A stretch of 64,000 nucleotides of DNA. Origin: an uncultured Parabacteroides sp. Its GTDB lineage: Bacteria > Bacteroidota > Bacteroidia > Bacteroidales > Tannerellaceae. Below the pieces are notes generated by a model, which was given only the letters and a program-made list of their open reading frames with translations, was not told the DNA's origin and did not search any database. This document shows, one piece after another, positions 55,273-64,000 of this stretch (positions are counted from its first letter, which is position 1; each line of letters begins with the position of its first letter). The DNA lies in the NCBI GenBank assembly GCA_934718155.1, contig CAKUZF010000011.1:8428-72427 (forward strand). Direction: 5' to 3'. The position numbers were made by a program, and so were the translations under genes.

Positions 55273-57360
55273 ATGAGACGAAAACTACTTCTGCCCCTCT
55301 TCGCAGGCGTGAGCGGGATGCTTTATGCACAGATGCCTGCCGACACCACCTTGCACCTCCAAAACATCGAGGTGCAAGGTGTTCGTTTCGCCGGATTAAG
55401 CGATCGCCAAGGGATGCGTTTCCTCGACGTGAACCACAACCTGAGCAGCGCACCACAGAATACAGCCGACGCCTTACGCCAACTGCCTTCAGTCATCACC
55501 GACATTGAAGGAGGAATCACCTTCCGAGGTAGTAATCAGCCAGGCATATGGATTAATGGCATACCTTACGGCTTGCTAGAGGAATACAGCGGCGACGTGC
55601 TGATCCAACTGCCGGCCCTCTTCTTCGAGCAACTGGCAGTGGGAGCGACGCCACGTATCGACTGGGTGCCTGACGGCAACGCCGGCGTTGTCAACCTCTC
55701 CCCTCGCATTTACACGGCGGCCGACTCTCCTTTGCAGGTTACGTTAGGTGGTGGATGGCACGAGCGTTACAACGCTGGAGCCGTGCTGAACCTGCACCCA
55801 GGCAAATGGTCGATCAACGCCAAGTATAACTACCGCAAGGAATATCGCTACCGCAGTTTCAGCAAAGTGACTACTACGCCGAAGAATCGGCAAGAGATGC
55901 ACAACAACGGTTGCGCCCGTCCCGATGTGCACATGGCCTACCTGCAACTGGGTTATGCCTTCAGCGACAAGGATGAGGTAAGCGCAAAAGGCATCTACCA
56001 CGTGATGGACTACTTCCGCCATGGGCGCATCAACAACCAAGTGTTCAACCCCAAAGGGGAGCAGATGAAACATGTGATCCGCAACCGCTACAACGACCAA
56101 AAGCAAGAGGGCTATGGGGCTGAAGCGAGCTGGACACACCAATTCAGCGCCTCGCAGCGATTGATAACCACATTCAACTACAATCGTTTTACCTACGACG
56201 AGGACAACGATTATAAGAACGAGAACCCCAAAACGGGAGCTATCGCAGCAGAAGACAATCTCTTTGTAGATAAAAGCAAGAACCTCTACTACTGGCAAGT
56301 GGCCTATGAGGCCGATTTCGACGGATGGCAGTTGAACGCAGGTTACACGGGCCGTAGCCGCCACGAAGACTACGAAACGCATGCCGCAGTTAAAGGCGAG
56401 CAGGGCTTCGCTGAGAACAAGGCAAAGAGCTACCTGTATGACTACGACCGTAGGCTGCACCTGCTCTACGCCGGACTGAGCAAGCAGTGGGGTGCGTTGC
56501 AAGCGGAAGTGGGCGCACAAGCCGAACTAAGCCACGCCAACATGACACTCGTAGGCGGATCGACGACCAACATCGACTCTAACATACAGCCGACCAACCG
56601 TTTCCACCTCTATCCGCGCGCACGCTTCAACTATCAATTCGACAAACAGCAGCAAATGCAGTTGAGCTACCAGCAGCGAGTAATCCGTCCGACCGGCAGT
56701 CTCTTGGCCCCTTTCAAAGACACAAGCGATGCCACGCACGTGTTCCAAGGAAACCCCGACCTGAAGGATGAGTTGATCCACCAGGTGGAGTTGAACTATC
56801 ACTTCTCCACGCCCCAATTTCGTCTGTCTCCAGCGCTATACTACCGCAACCGTGTGAACCGCATCATGGAGGTAGCGAAGCCCGAAGTCGACGATAATTA
56901 TTGGCAGTATCAGAACGTTGATCATAGTCAAACGGTAGGCATCGATCTCTCGGCCAACTGGAATCCCTGTCGCATTGTGACAATCGGTTTCTCGGGCGAC
57001 CTTTATCACGACGAGATCGACGGCCATAGCATCGGCTACGACATGAAGAAAGGAATGACCTGCTGGGACGTGAAAGGCAATGTCAACTTAGCGATCACAC
57101 CAACCACACAACTGCAAGTCGACGGCTTCTACGTGTCCGACCAACTCACCGCACAAGGCGACATCAAACATCGCTACAGCGTGAATGCAGGCCTATCGCA
57201 ACATCTCTTGCAACGCAAGCTCTGCGTGAACCTGAGTGTCAACAACCTCTTCGATAGCTTGGAGGAAGTAACCACCATCAACACCCCGACGATGCAGCTG
57301 ACTCAGAAGCGAAACCGAGATGCACGTGTGGCTTGGCTGACACTCACCTATTCTTTATAA
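55273..57360 (+). CDS. TonB-dependent outer-membrane receptor
   Basis: 695 residues. A signal peptide covers about residues 1-20 (ends MLYAQ). The plug domain includes NTADALRQLPSVITDIEGGITFRG and GIWINGIPYGLLEEYSGDVLIQLPA in part (INGIPYGLL). A beta-barrel of alternating hydrophobic strands follows, with aromatic-rich segments and a C-terminal strand ending in LTLTYSL. It lacks the N-terminal carboxypeptidase-like domain of SusC-type receptors and has no SusD partner beside it. This is a smaller PorR-type or siderophore/cofactor receptor. Substrate is unknown; B12 or heme is possible but nothing in the sequence or neighbourhood decides. Confidence 0.88.
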   Translation: MRRKLLLPLFAGVSGMLYAQMPADTTLHLQNIEVQGVRFAGLSDRQGMRFLDVNHNLSSAPQNTADALRQLPSVITDIEGGITFRGSNQPGIWINGIPYGLLEEYSGDVLIQLPALFFEQLAVGATPRIDWVPDGNAGVVNLSPRIYTAADSPLQVTLGGGWHERYNAGAVLNLHPGKWSINAKYNYRKEYRYRSFSKVTTTPKNRQEMHNNGCARPDVHMAYLQLGYAFSDKDEVSAKGIYHVMDYFRHGRINNQVFNPKGEQMKHVIRNRYNDQKQEGYGAEASWTHQFSASQRLITTFNYNRFTYDEDNDYKNENPKTGAIAAEDNLFVDKSKNLYYWQVAYEADFDGWQLNAGYTGRSRHEDYETHAAVKGEQGFAENKAKSYLYDYDRRLHLLYAGLSKQWGALQAEVGAQAELSHANMTLVGGSTTNIDSNIQPTNRFHLYPRARFNYQFDKQQQMQLSYQQRVIRPTGSLLAPFKDTSDATHVFQGNPDLKDELIHQVELNYHFSTPQFRLSPALYYRNRVNRIMEVAKPEVDDNYWQYQNVDHSQTVGIDLSANWNPCRIVTIGFSGDLYHDEIDGHSIGYDMKKGMTCWDVKGNVNLAITPTTQLQVDGFYVSDQLTAQGDIKHRYSVNAGLSQHLLQRKLCVNLSVNNLFDSLEEVTTINTPTMQLTQKRNRDARVAWLTLTYSL

Positions 57361-57448
57361 GACAATGATAGAAACAGGATATTGTAACAAAAACCAAACG
57401 CCACGTTACGTTTTATAAGTTATCACACCGAAAATATTTCGAATTATA

Positions 57449-57479
57449 TTTGCTGGTTTAAAAAAAGCGTGTAAATTTG
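57449..57479 (+). promoter_or_regulatory. Promoter of the leucine operon
   Basis: TTTG at 57449-57452 and TAAATTTG at 57472-57479, with 19 bases between, match both Bacteroidales boxes (-33 TTTG, -7 TAnnTTTG). Transcription should begin near 57486, giving a leader of about 75 bases to leuA. Confidence 0.75.
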
Positions 57480-57492
57480 CAGCCGTTAACAG

Positions 57493-57529
57493 GAAGTCTC
57501 TTTCACCCCAAAGTGGTAGAGACTTCTTT
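57493..57529 (+). terminator. Leader hairpin with short T-run between the leu promoter and leuA
   Basis: GAAGTCTCT (57493-57501) is the exact reverse complement of AGAGACTTC (57518-57526), followed by TTTA. A smaller CAC/GTG pair lies in the loop. It follows the promoter, so it may act as an attenuator or as a stabilising 5' hairpin. It could also terminate leftover transcription from the TonB receptor gene. Confidence 0.55.
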
Positions 57530-57562
57530 AATTATAAAGCATAAATATAAACAATAAAAAAT

Positions 57563-59065
57563 ATGGCTGACAGATTATTTATTTTCGACACGACGCTGCG
57601 TGATGGAGAGCAGGTGCCGGGATGCCAATTAAATACGGTAGAGAAAATCCAAGTGGCAAGAGCCCTGGAAGAGTTGGGTGTAGATGTCATCGAGGCCGGC
57701 TTCCCCGTATCAAGCCCAGGCGACTTCAAGAGTGTGGTAGAGATTTCGAAAGCTGTGACGTGGCCAACCATCTGTGCGTTGACGCGTGCGGTTGAGAAAG
57801 ACATCGACGCTGCCGCCGAAGCATTGAAATACGCAAAGCGCGGTCGTATTCATACAGGTATCGGAACCTCCGACTCTCACATTAAATATAAGTTCAACGC
57901 CACCCGCGAAGAGATCATCGAGCGTGCAGTGGCAGCCACTAAGTATGCGAAGCGTTTTGTGGAGGATGTTGAATTCTACTGCGAAGACGCAGGCCGTACA
58001 GAAAACGAGTATTTGGCTCGTGTGGTCGAGGCTGTGATCAAGGCCGGTGCTACGGTGGTGAACATCCCCGACACCACAGGCTACTGTCTGCCCGACGAGT
58101 ATGGAGCGAAGATCCGCTACCTGATGGAGCATGTAGATGGCGTACACAAGGCCATTCTATCCACACACTGTCACAACGACTTAGGCATGGCTACAGCCAA
58201 CACCGTGCAAGGCGTACTGAATGGAGCCCGTCAGGTGGAAGTAACGATCAACGGCATTGGCGAGCGTGCGGGAAACACCTCGCTCGAAGAGATCGCAATG
58301 ATCTTCAAGAGCCACAAGGAGCGTGAGATTCAAACCAACATCAACACAACGAGAATCTATGGTGCCAGCCGCATGGTATCGAGCTTGATGAACATGCCCG
58401 TGCAGCCCAACAAAGCAATCGTTGGCCGCAACGCCTTCGCCCACTCTTCGGGCATCCACCAAGATGGCGTGCTGAAGAACGTGCAAACCTATGAGATCAT
58501 CGACCCGAAGGATGTGGGTATCGACGATAACGCAATCGTATTGACTGCTCGTAGCGGACGTGCGGCCTTGAAACACCGTTTACATGTTTTAGGCGTAGAC
58601 TTGGAGCAGGAAAAGCTGGACAAGGTCTACGACGATTTCCTCCGCCTGGCCGATCGGAAGAAAGACATCAACGACGACGACGTCTTGATGCTCGCGGGCA
58701 AAGATCGCACGGCAAGCCACCACATCAAGCTGGAGTATCTGCAGGTGACAAGCGGCGTGGGCGTACAACCCGTAGCCAGCATCTGCATCAGCATCGCAGG
58801 CGTGAAGCGCTATGAGGCCGCTGCCGGTAATGGTCCGGTGGATGCGGGAATCAAGGCAGTCAAGAAAGCGATCTGCAACAGCGACATGTCTATCCATGAG
58901 TTCTTGATTCAAGCCATTAATAAAGGTAGCGACGACACGGGAAAAGTGCATATGCAAGTCGAGTATAAGGGCAACACCTACTACGGCTTTTCCGCACACA
59001 CCGATATTATCGCCGCTTCGGTAGAAGCATTCATCGATGCGATTAACAAATTTATCATTGAGTAA
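57563..59065 (+). CDS. leuA: 2-isopropylmalate synthase
   Basis: 500 residues, first enzyme of leucine synthesis, condensing acetyl-CoA with 2-ketoisovalerate. FDTTLRDGEQVPGCQL at the start, STHCHNDLGMATANT (metal-binding HxH) and NGIGERAGNTSLEEIAM mark the DRE-TIM barrel. The C-terminal part (about 390-500) is the leucine-binding regulatory domain, so feedback inhibition by leucine is expected. It is followed by leuC after 18 bases. A second member of the family lies downstream in the same operon. Confidence 0.95.
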   Translation: MADRLFIFDTTLRDGEQVPGCQLNTVEKIQVARALEELGVDVIEAGFPVSSPGDFKSVVEISKAVTWPTICALTRAVEKDIDAAAEALKYAKRGRIHTGIGTSDSHIKYKFNATREEIIERAVAATKYAKRFVEDVEFYCEDAGRTENEYLARVVEAVIKAGATVVNIPDTTGYCLPDEYGAKIRYLMEHVDGVHKAILSTHCHNDLGMATANTVQGVLNGARQVEVTINGIGERAGNTSLEEIAMIFKSHKEREIQTNINTTRIYGASRMVSSLMNMPVQPNKAIVGRNAFAHSSGIHQDGVLKNVQTYEIIDPKDVGIDDNAIVLTARSGRAALKHRLHVLGVDLEQEKLDKVYDDFLRLADRKKDINDDDVLMLAGKDRTASHHIKLEYLQVTSGVGVQPVASICISIAGVKRYEAAAGNGPVDAGIKAVKKAICNSDMSIHEFLIQAINKGSDDTGKVHMQVEYKGNTYYGFSAHTDIIAASVEAFIDAINKFIIE

Positions 59066-59083
59066 AAAAAGAGAGACAACACT

Positions 59084-60481
59084 ATGAGCAAGACATTATT
59101 TGAGAAAATCTGGGACAAGCACAAGGTTGACACCTTGGCCGACGGTACGATTCAGCTCTATATCGACCGCCTTTATTGCCACGAAGTAACCAGTCCACAG
59201 GCATTCGCCGGGCTGCGTGCCAGAGGTTTGAAGCCCTTCCGTCCGGAGCAGATCACCTGCATGCCGGATCACAACATCCCTACCCTGCATCAGGATCAGC
59301 CAATCCAGGATCCGGTTTCGAAGAACCAGGTAGATACTTTGGAGAAGAATGCCAAGGATTTCGGACTGACCTATTACGGACTGCAGCATCCGAAGAATGG
59401 CATTATCCATGTGGTGGGTCCGGAAACGGGCTTGACCCAGCCGGGCATGACAATCGTGTGTGGCGACTCGCACACCTCTACCCACGGTGCAATGGGAGCC
59501 ATCGCTTTCGGCATTGGAACCAGCGAGGTGGAGATGACGTTGGCAACGCAGTGCATCATGCAACGTAAGCCGAAGACCATGCGCATCACCATCGACGGAC
59601 AACGCAAACCGGGAGTGACTGCGAAAGACATCGCCCTCTACATCATCAGCCAAATGAGCACAAGCGGTGCGACAGGCTACTTCGTGGAGTATGCCGGCGA
59701 GGCCATTCGACAGACCACGATGGAGGAGCGCCTCACCATTTGCAACCTCTCCATCGAGATGGGCGCACGTGGCGGCATGATCGCTCCCGACGAGGTAACG
59801 TTTGCCTATCTGAAAGATCGAGAGTTCGCCCCCCGTGGCGAAGCTTGGGAAAAGAAACTGGGCGAATGGCGTACGCTCTTCAGCGATCCCGATGCGAAGT
59901 TCGACAAGGAGATTGTTTTCGATGCCAAAGACATCGAGCCGATGGTTACCTACGGCACCAACCCCGGCATGGGCATGGGCATCCGCGAGACGATTCCCGC
60001 TTTAGAGAGCATTGATGAGGCCGGGCGCATCTCCTACCAAAAATCCTTAGACTACATGGGATTCAAGGCCGGCGAGCCGATGTTGGGCAAAGCGATCGAC
60101 TACGTATTCTTAGGCAGCTGCACGAATGGCCGCATCGAAGATTTCCGTGCCTTCGCATCCTTGGTGAAGGGCAAGCAGAAGGCCGCCAACGTAACCGCAT
60201 GGCTGGTTCCGGGCAGCTGGCAGGTAGCTCGCCAAATCGAGGCCGAAGGCTTAGACAAGATCCTCAACGAGGCAGGATTCGAGTTGCGACAACCGGGATG
60301 TTCAGCTTGCTTGGCGATGAACGAGGATAAGATCCCCGCTGGCAAATATGCGGTGTCTACCTCTAACCGCAACTTCGAGGGTCGTCAAGGCCCCGGAGCA
60401 CGCACCATCTTGGCAGGGCCTTTAGTAGCCGCTGCCGCAGCCGTTACGGGAAAGATCACCGACCCAAGAGAACTTATCTAA
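59084..60481 (+). CDS. leuC: 3-isopropylmalate dehydratase large subunit
   Basis: 465 residues of the aconitase superfamily. Cluster ligands are in VFLGSCTNGRIEDFRA and QPGCSACLAMNEDKIPAG. VCGDSHTSTHGAMGAIAFG and GRTETRN-like positions replaced by STSNRNFEGRQGPGARTIL give substrate and cluster contacts. With LeuD it isomerises 2- to 3-isopropylmalate. It is the normal length. It begins 18 bases after leuA and is followed by leuD after 13 bases. Confidence 0.97.
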   Translation: MSKTLFEKIWDKHKVDTLADGTIQLYIDRLYCHEVTSPQAFAGLRARGLKPFRPEQITCMPDHNIPTLHQDQPIQDPVSKNQVDTLEKNAKDFGLTYYGLQHPKNGIIHVVGPETGLTQPGMTIVCGDSHTSTHGAMGAIAFGIGTSEVEMTLATQCIMQRKPKTMRITIDGQRKPGVTAKDIALYIISQMSTSGATGYFVEYAGEAIRQTTMEERLTICNLSIEMGARGGMIAPDEVTFAYLKDREFAPRGEAWEKKLGEWRTLFSDPDAKFDKEIVFDAKDIEPMVTYGTNPGMGMGIRETIPALESIDEAGRISYQKSLDYMGFKAGEPMLGKAIDYVFLGSCTNGRIEDFRAFASLVKGKQKAANVTAWLVPGSWQVARQIEAEGLDKILNEAGFELRQPGCSACLAMNEDKIPAGKYAVSTSNRNFEGRQGPGARTILAGPLVAAAAAVTGKITDPRELI

Positions 60482-60494
60482 AAATCACGTAGCT

Positions 60495-61088
60495 ATGAAA
60501 CAGAAATTCAACATCATAACAAGCACTTGCGTTCCACTTCCTTTGGAGAATGTGGATACCGATCAAATCATCCCGGCCCGCTTCCTGAAAGCGACCACCA
60601 AAGAGGGCTTCGGCGAGAACCTCTTCCGCGACTGGCGTTACGACAAAGAGGGCAACAAGATCCCTTCATTCGTGCTCAACGATCCGACCTATAGCGGACA
60701 GATCCTGGTGGCTGGCAAGAACTTCGGTTCGGGCTCAAGCCGCGAGCATGCCGCATGGGCAATTGCCGACTACGGATTCCGCGTGGTTGTCTCCAGCTTC
60801 TTCGCCGACATCCATAAGAACAACGAGTTGAACAACTTCGTGCTGCCCGTTGTCGTGTCGGAGGGCTTCTTGGCTGAGCTGTTCGACTCGATCTTCCAAA
60901 ACCCGAAGACCGAGGTAGAGGTAAACCTGCCCGAGCAGACCATCACCAATAAGGCAACGGGAAAGAGCGAACATTTCGAGATCAATGCCTATAAGAAAGA
61001 TTGCTTGATCAACGGACTCGACGACATCGACTATCTGTTGGCCAACAAAGCAAAGATCGAGGCCTACGAAGCAAACCGTTGCGTATGA
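60495..61088 (+). CDS. leuD: 3-isopropylmalate dehydratase small subunit
   Basis: 197 residues, the swivelling domain of the isomerase. VDTDQIIPARFLK and GKNFGSGSSREHAAWA are the substrate-recognition and catalytic segments, and FFADIHKNNELNNFVLPVV follows. It works with LeuC to dehydrate and rehydrate isopropylmalate. Its stop overlaps the next start as ATGA, so the second LeuA-like protein is translationally coupled. Confidence 0.97.
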   Translation: MKQKFNIITSTCVPLPLENVDTDQIIPARFLKATTKEGFGENLFRDWRYDKEGNKIPSFVLNDPTYSGQILVAGKNFGSGSSREHAAWAIADYGFRVVVSSFFADIHKNNELNNFVLPVVVSEGFLAELFDSIFQNPKTEVEVNLPEQTITNKATGKSEHFEINAYKKDCLINGLDDIDYLLANKAKIEAYEANRCV

Positions 61089-62611
61089 TTGAGATCATGG
61101 ACACTACCCTCCGGGACGGGGAGCAGACCTCGGGTGTCTCGTTCGCGGCGCACGAGAAGCTTAGCATCGCGCAGGTGCTGCTGGGCGACTTGGGCGTGAA
61201 TCGAATCGAGATCGCCTCGGCGCGAGTCTCGGAGGGAGAATTCGAAGCCGTGCGCAGCATGGCCAGCTGGGCCGCGCGCGCCGGCCACCTCGACAAGCTT
61301 GAGGTGCTGGGATTCGTGGATGGCGCCGTGTCGCTCGACTGGATCGAATCGGCAGGCTGCCGTGTCATGAATCTGCTCTGCAAAGGCTCGTTCAAGCACG
61401 TCACGGAACAACTGCGCAAGACGCCCGAGCAACACGTGGCCGACATCACGGCGGTGGTCGACGAGGCGGAACGAAGAAAGATTGCCGTCAACGTCTACTT
61501 AGAGGATTGGTCGAACGGCATCCAAGACTCCCCCGACTACGTGTTCTTCATGGTCGATCAGCTGAAAAAGCTGCCTATCCAGCGCTTCATGCTGCCCGAC
61601 ACGTTGGGCATCTTGAACCCGAGCAACACCTACATCTATTGCAAACAGATGGCTGATCGCTACCCCGACATTCGCTTCGACTTCCATGCGCACAACGACT
61701 ACGACCTTGCCGTGGCCAATGTCTTTTCGGCCATTCAAGCCGGCATCAAAGGCATCCACACCACGGTCAACGGATTGGGAGAGCGAGCAGGCAACGCCCC
61801 GTTGAGCAGTGTGCTGGCCCTCATTAAAGACCAGCTGCACGAGCAGACCAGCCTGCGCGAAGAGAAGATCAACAAGGCGAGCCGCTTGGTGGAGACCTAC
61901 TCGGGCATTCACATCCCACCCAACAAGCCTATTATCGGCGAGCATGTGTTCACGCAATGCGCTGGTGTTCACGCCGACGGAGACAGCAAGAACAATCTCT
62001 ATTGCAACGCCTTGCTGCCCGAACGGTTCGGAAGAGTGCGCGAGTATGCCTTGGGGAAGACCTCAGGCAAAGCCAACATCCGCAAGAACCTGGAGGCCTT
62101 GGGCATCGACCTCGACGAACACTCCATGCGCATCGTCACGGAGCGCATCATTGAGCTTGGCGACAAGAAAGAGATGGTCACTCCCGAAGACCTACCCTAC
62201 ATCATCAGCGACGTGCTGCACCACGACAACATGCAGAACGAGCAGCGCATCCGCATCTTGAATTATTCGCTTTCCTTGGCTCAAGGACTGAAACCCGTGG
62301 CTACGCTCAAGATCGAGATAAACGGACAGGCCTACGAGCAGTCGGCCTCGGGCGACGGTCAATACGACGCCTTCGTGCGGGCTTTGCGCCAGATATACTC
62401 GCAGCTCAACCGCCCCTTCCCGATGCTTACCAACTACTCCGTCTCTATTCCGCCGGGCGGGCGCACCGACGCCTTCGTGCAGACCGTCATCAGCTGGAAT
62501 TATGCCGGCATCGACTTCAAGACGCGAGGCTTGGATGCCGACCAGACCGAGGCGGCCATCAAAGCGACCATCAAAATGCTGAACCGCATCGAGGAGCAAT
62601 CCAACATGTAA
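61085..62611 (+). CDS. Second LeuA-family synthase (citramalate/isopropylmalate-type)
   Basis: The ATG at 61085 gives 508 residues; an earlier start at 61001 overlaps leuD and is not supported. MDTTLRDGEQTSGVSFAAHEK, RFDFHAHNDYDLAVAN (metal HxH) and NGLGERAGNAPLSSVLA are family hallmarks, and a C-terminal regulatory-like domain follows (about 400-508). It differs clearly from the first LeuA here (HAHND versus HCHND and a different N-terminal loop). Roles could be (R)-citramalate synthase for isoleucine or a second isopropylmalate synthase. Bacteroides operons of this kind carry two such genes. It precedes leuB by 39 bases. Confidence 0.85.
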   Translation: MIEIMDTTLRDGEQTSGVSFAAHEKLSIAQVLLGDLGVNRIEIASARVSEGEFEAVRSMASWAARAGHLDKLEVLGFVDGAVSLDWIESAGCRVMNLLCKGSFKHVTEQLRKTPEQHVADITAVVDEAERRKIAVNVYLEDWSNGIQDSPDYVFFMVDQLKKLPIQRFMLPDTLGILNPSNTYIYCKQMADRYPDIRFDFHAHNDYDLAVANVFSAIQAGIKGIHTTVNGLGERAGNAPLSSVLALIKDQLHEQTSLREEKINKASRLVETYSGIHIPPNKPIIGEHVFTQCAGVHADGDSKNNLYCNALLPERFGRVREYALGKTSGKANIRKNLEALGIDLDEHSMRIVTERIIELGDKKEMVTPEDLPYIISDVLHHDNMQNEQRIRILNYSLSLAQGLKPVATLKIEINGQAYEQSASGDGQYDAFVRALRQIYSQLNRPFPMLTNYSVSIPPGGRTDAFVQTVISWNYAGIDFKTRGLDADQTEAAIKATIKMLNRIEEQSNM

Positions 62612-62650
62612 TGAAACAAGAGTAACAACCGAAATAACATAATTAGGTAT

Positions 62651-63712
62651 ATGAAACTGAATATAGCAGTACTTCCCGGCGACGGGATCGGCCCTGAGAT
62701 CTCCCTGCAAGGCGTGGAGGTGATGAGCGCCGTATGTAAGAAGTTTGGTCATGAAGTGAACTATCAATACGCCCTCTGTGGTGCGGACGCGATCGACAAA
62801 GTAGGCGATCCGTTCCCCGAAGAGACCTTCCAGATCTGCCAAGAGGCAGATGCCGTGCTCTTCTCAGCCGTAGGCGACCCGAAATTCGACAACAATCCGA
62901 CAGCCAAGGTGCGCCCCGAGCAGGGCTTGTTGGCCATGCGCAAGAAATTAGGGCTCTTCGCCAATATCCGCCCCGTGCAGACTTTCAAGTGCCTCCTGCA
63001 CAAGTCTCCTTTGCGTGCCGACTTGGTTGAAGGCGCCGATTTTCTTTGCATCCGCGAGCTGACGGGCGGCATGTATTTCGGAGAGAAATACCAAGACAAC
63101 GAGAAGGCCTACGACACCAACATGTACACCCGTCCCGAGATCGAGCGCATCCTGAAAGTCGGCTTCGAGTATGCCATGAAACGCCGTAAGCACCTGACCG
63201 TGGTAGACAAAGCCAACGTGCTGGCCTCGTCGCGCCTGTGGCGTCAGATCGCCCAAGAGATGGCTCCGCAATATCCGGAAGTCAAGACAGACTATATGTA
63301 TGTAGACAACGCCGCGATGCGCATGATCCAAGAGCCGACATTCTTCGACGTGATGGTGACCGAGAACACCTTCGGCGACATCTTGACCGACGAGGGCTCA
63401 TGCATCAGCGGTTCGATGGGATTGCTCCCCTCGGCCTCCACAGGCGAAAGCACTCCCGTGTTTGAGCCGATCCACGGCTCATGGCCGCAAGCCAAGGGCT
63501 TGAACATCGCCAACCCGCTGGCACAAATCCTCTCCGTAGCGATGCTGTTCGAGTATTTCGACTGCAAGGAAGAAGGCGCCTTGATCCGCAAGGCCGTAGA
63601 CGCTTCGTTGGATGCCAATGTGCGCACACCCGAGATCCAAGTCGAGGGCGGCGCCAAGTATGGCACAAAAGAAGTGGGCGCTTGGATCGTAGATTTCATC
63701 AACAAGCAATAA
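62651..63712 (+). CDS. leuB: 3-isopropylmalate dehydrogenase
   Basis: 353 residues. It begins MKLNIAVLPGDGIGPEIS. RPVQTFKCLLHKSPLR, IRELTGGMYFGEKYQD, KRRKHLTVVDKANVL and NTFGDILTDEGSCISGSMGLLPSAS are the isocitrate/isopropylmalate dehydrogenase signatures, with Arg, Lys, Tyr and Asp substrate and metal contacts. It oxidises 3-isopropylmalate with NAD and loses CO2, giving the leucine keto acid after spontaneous or enzymatic decarboxylation. It is the last gene of the operon, followed by a terminator-like hairpin at 63753-63790. Confidence 0.97.
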   Translation: MKLNIAVLPGDGIGPEISLQGVEVMSAVCKKFGHEVNYQYALCGADAIDKVGDPFPEETFQICQEADAVLFSAVGDPKFDNNPTAKVRPEQGLLAMRKKLGLFANIRPVQTFKCLLHKSPLRADLVEGADFLCIRELTGGMYFGEKYQDNEKAYDTNMYTRPEIERILKVGFEYAMKRRKHLTVVDKANVLASSRLWRQIAQEMAPQYPEVKTDYMYVDNAAMRMIQEPTFFDVMVTENTFGDILTDEGSCISGSMGLLPSASTGESTPVFEPIHGSWPQAKGLNIANPLAQILSVAMLFEYFDCKEEGALIRKAVDASLDANVRTPEIQVEGGAKYGTKEVGAWIVDFINKQ

Positions 63713-63750
63713 TATCAACCTACCGCAACAGCCCTTCTATAGGAAGGGAA

Positions 63751-63790
63751 AAAACGACGGCCGTCGGCATAAAAACTGACGGCCGTCGTT
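63751..63790. terminator. Terminator hairpin after leuB
   Basis: AACGACGGCCGTC (63753-63765) pairs exactly with GACGGCCGTCGTT (63778-63790). The plus-strand T-run is poor (TTGTATG), but on the minus strand the hairpin is followed by TTTTTT, so it may serve both directions. Confidence 0.65.
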
Positions 63791-63800
63791 GTATGAAACC

Positions 63801-63866
63801 ACGGGCAACGGAATTCAGAGCGACGGGCAACGAAATTTATCAGCACGGGCAACGAAATTTACACGA
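63801..63866. repeat. Three tandem copies of a 22-bp repeat
   Basis: Copies start at 63801, 63823 and 63845, exactly 22 bp apart, each beginning ACGGGCAACGRAATT. CGACGGGCAACGAAATT (63821-63837) is identical to 39766-39782 inside the pyrG-side terminator. The last 130 bases of the window hold no gene that I can support. Confidence 0.8.
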
Positions 63867-64000
63867 ACACCCGTATTTATTCGCCGCTGAGCTGGCATAT
63901 CTATTTTATTATTTATCCATACATATTTACAATACTTCGGTAAATTTTCACCTAGCTTTTAAGAGTTAAACATAGAGTCGGCTAAAACAGGCTCAATAAA

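Noticed and set aside
55744..56520. Minus-strand frame inside the TonB receptor gene
   Set aside because: Valine-rich shadow of a barrel-coding sequence; no start context or domain.
61001..61084. Upstream extension of the second LeuA-family gene
   Set aside because: It would overlap leuD by 88 bases; the ATGA overlap start matches the family N-terminus.
63713..64000. Short frame of 162 residues running across the leuB end to 63969
   Set aside because: It is out of frame with leuB and passes through hairpin and repeat DNA; no coding signal.

Overview
This is Bacteroidales DNA, probably a gut or oral member of the Bacteroidaceae/Porphyromonadaceae group with a fairly G+C-rich core; I do not name a species. 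The evidence is a type III glutamine synthetase, the gltB-gltD-asnB-purF-pyrG run, an UpxY-type NusG paralogue, a TonB-dependent receptor, and promoter -7 boxes of the TAnnTTTG type.

Layout. Bases 1-8400 are an accessory, more A+T-rich region. It holds a truncated P-loop protein resembling the N-terminal half of phage-defence deaminases, a zinc-ribbon protein, a UDP-glucuronate-epimerase-like gene, a four-gene ABC-three-component-like cassette (3066-6666), an HU-family gene, and an UpxY-type antiterminator behind a probable invertible promoter (8116-8329). Bases 8400-14500 carry GDP-fucose synthesis (gmd, fcl), serS, an NlpC/P60 lipoprotein and a LytTR-type two-component pair. Bases 14600-19230 are a TPP-riboswitch thiamine operon (thiD-thiE-thiC-thi4-tenI-like). 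A Thi4 thiazole synthase stands where related bacteria keep thiS/G/H/F. Then come a BASS-type transporter, an amino-sugar operon (two nagA paralogues and a degenerate NagB fused to a PIG-L deacetylase), a GT39-type glycosyltransferase and an AAA-TOPRIM protein.

Bases 28160-39745 are a cobalamin-riboswitch operon. It joins corrin-ring synthesis (cbiA and four fused bifunctional proteins: CbiH-CbiC, CbiE-CbiT, CbiG-CbiF, CbiJ-CbiD), an adenosyltransferase and a B12 ABC importer. Bases 39831-53099, on the minus strand, are a nitrogen block: glnN, gltB, gltD, asnB, purF and pyrG, nearly all making or using glutamine amide nitrogen. Bases 53551-57360 hold an acyl-CoA synthetase and a TonB-dependent receptor. 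Bases 57449-63790 are the leucine operon leuA-leuC-leuD-(second LeuA/CimA-like)-leuB, with a consensus promoter, a leader hairpin and a terminator.

Most noteworthy are the ABC-three-component-like cassette with two proteins sharing a GNPGTGN head, the invertible promoter in front of an orphan upxY, the His-type Thi4 substitution, the pseudo-NagB/PIG-L fusion, the single-chain AAA-TOPRIM protein, and two intergenic repeat arrays with the same exact 22-bp period. I saw no rRNA, tRNA, insertion sequence or CRISPR array.
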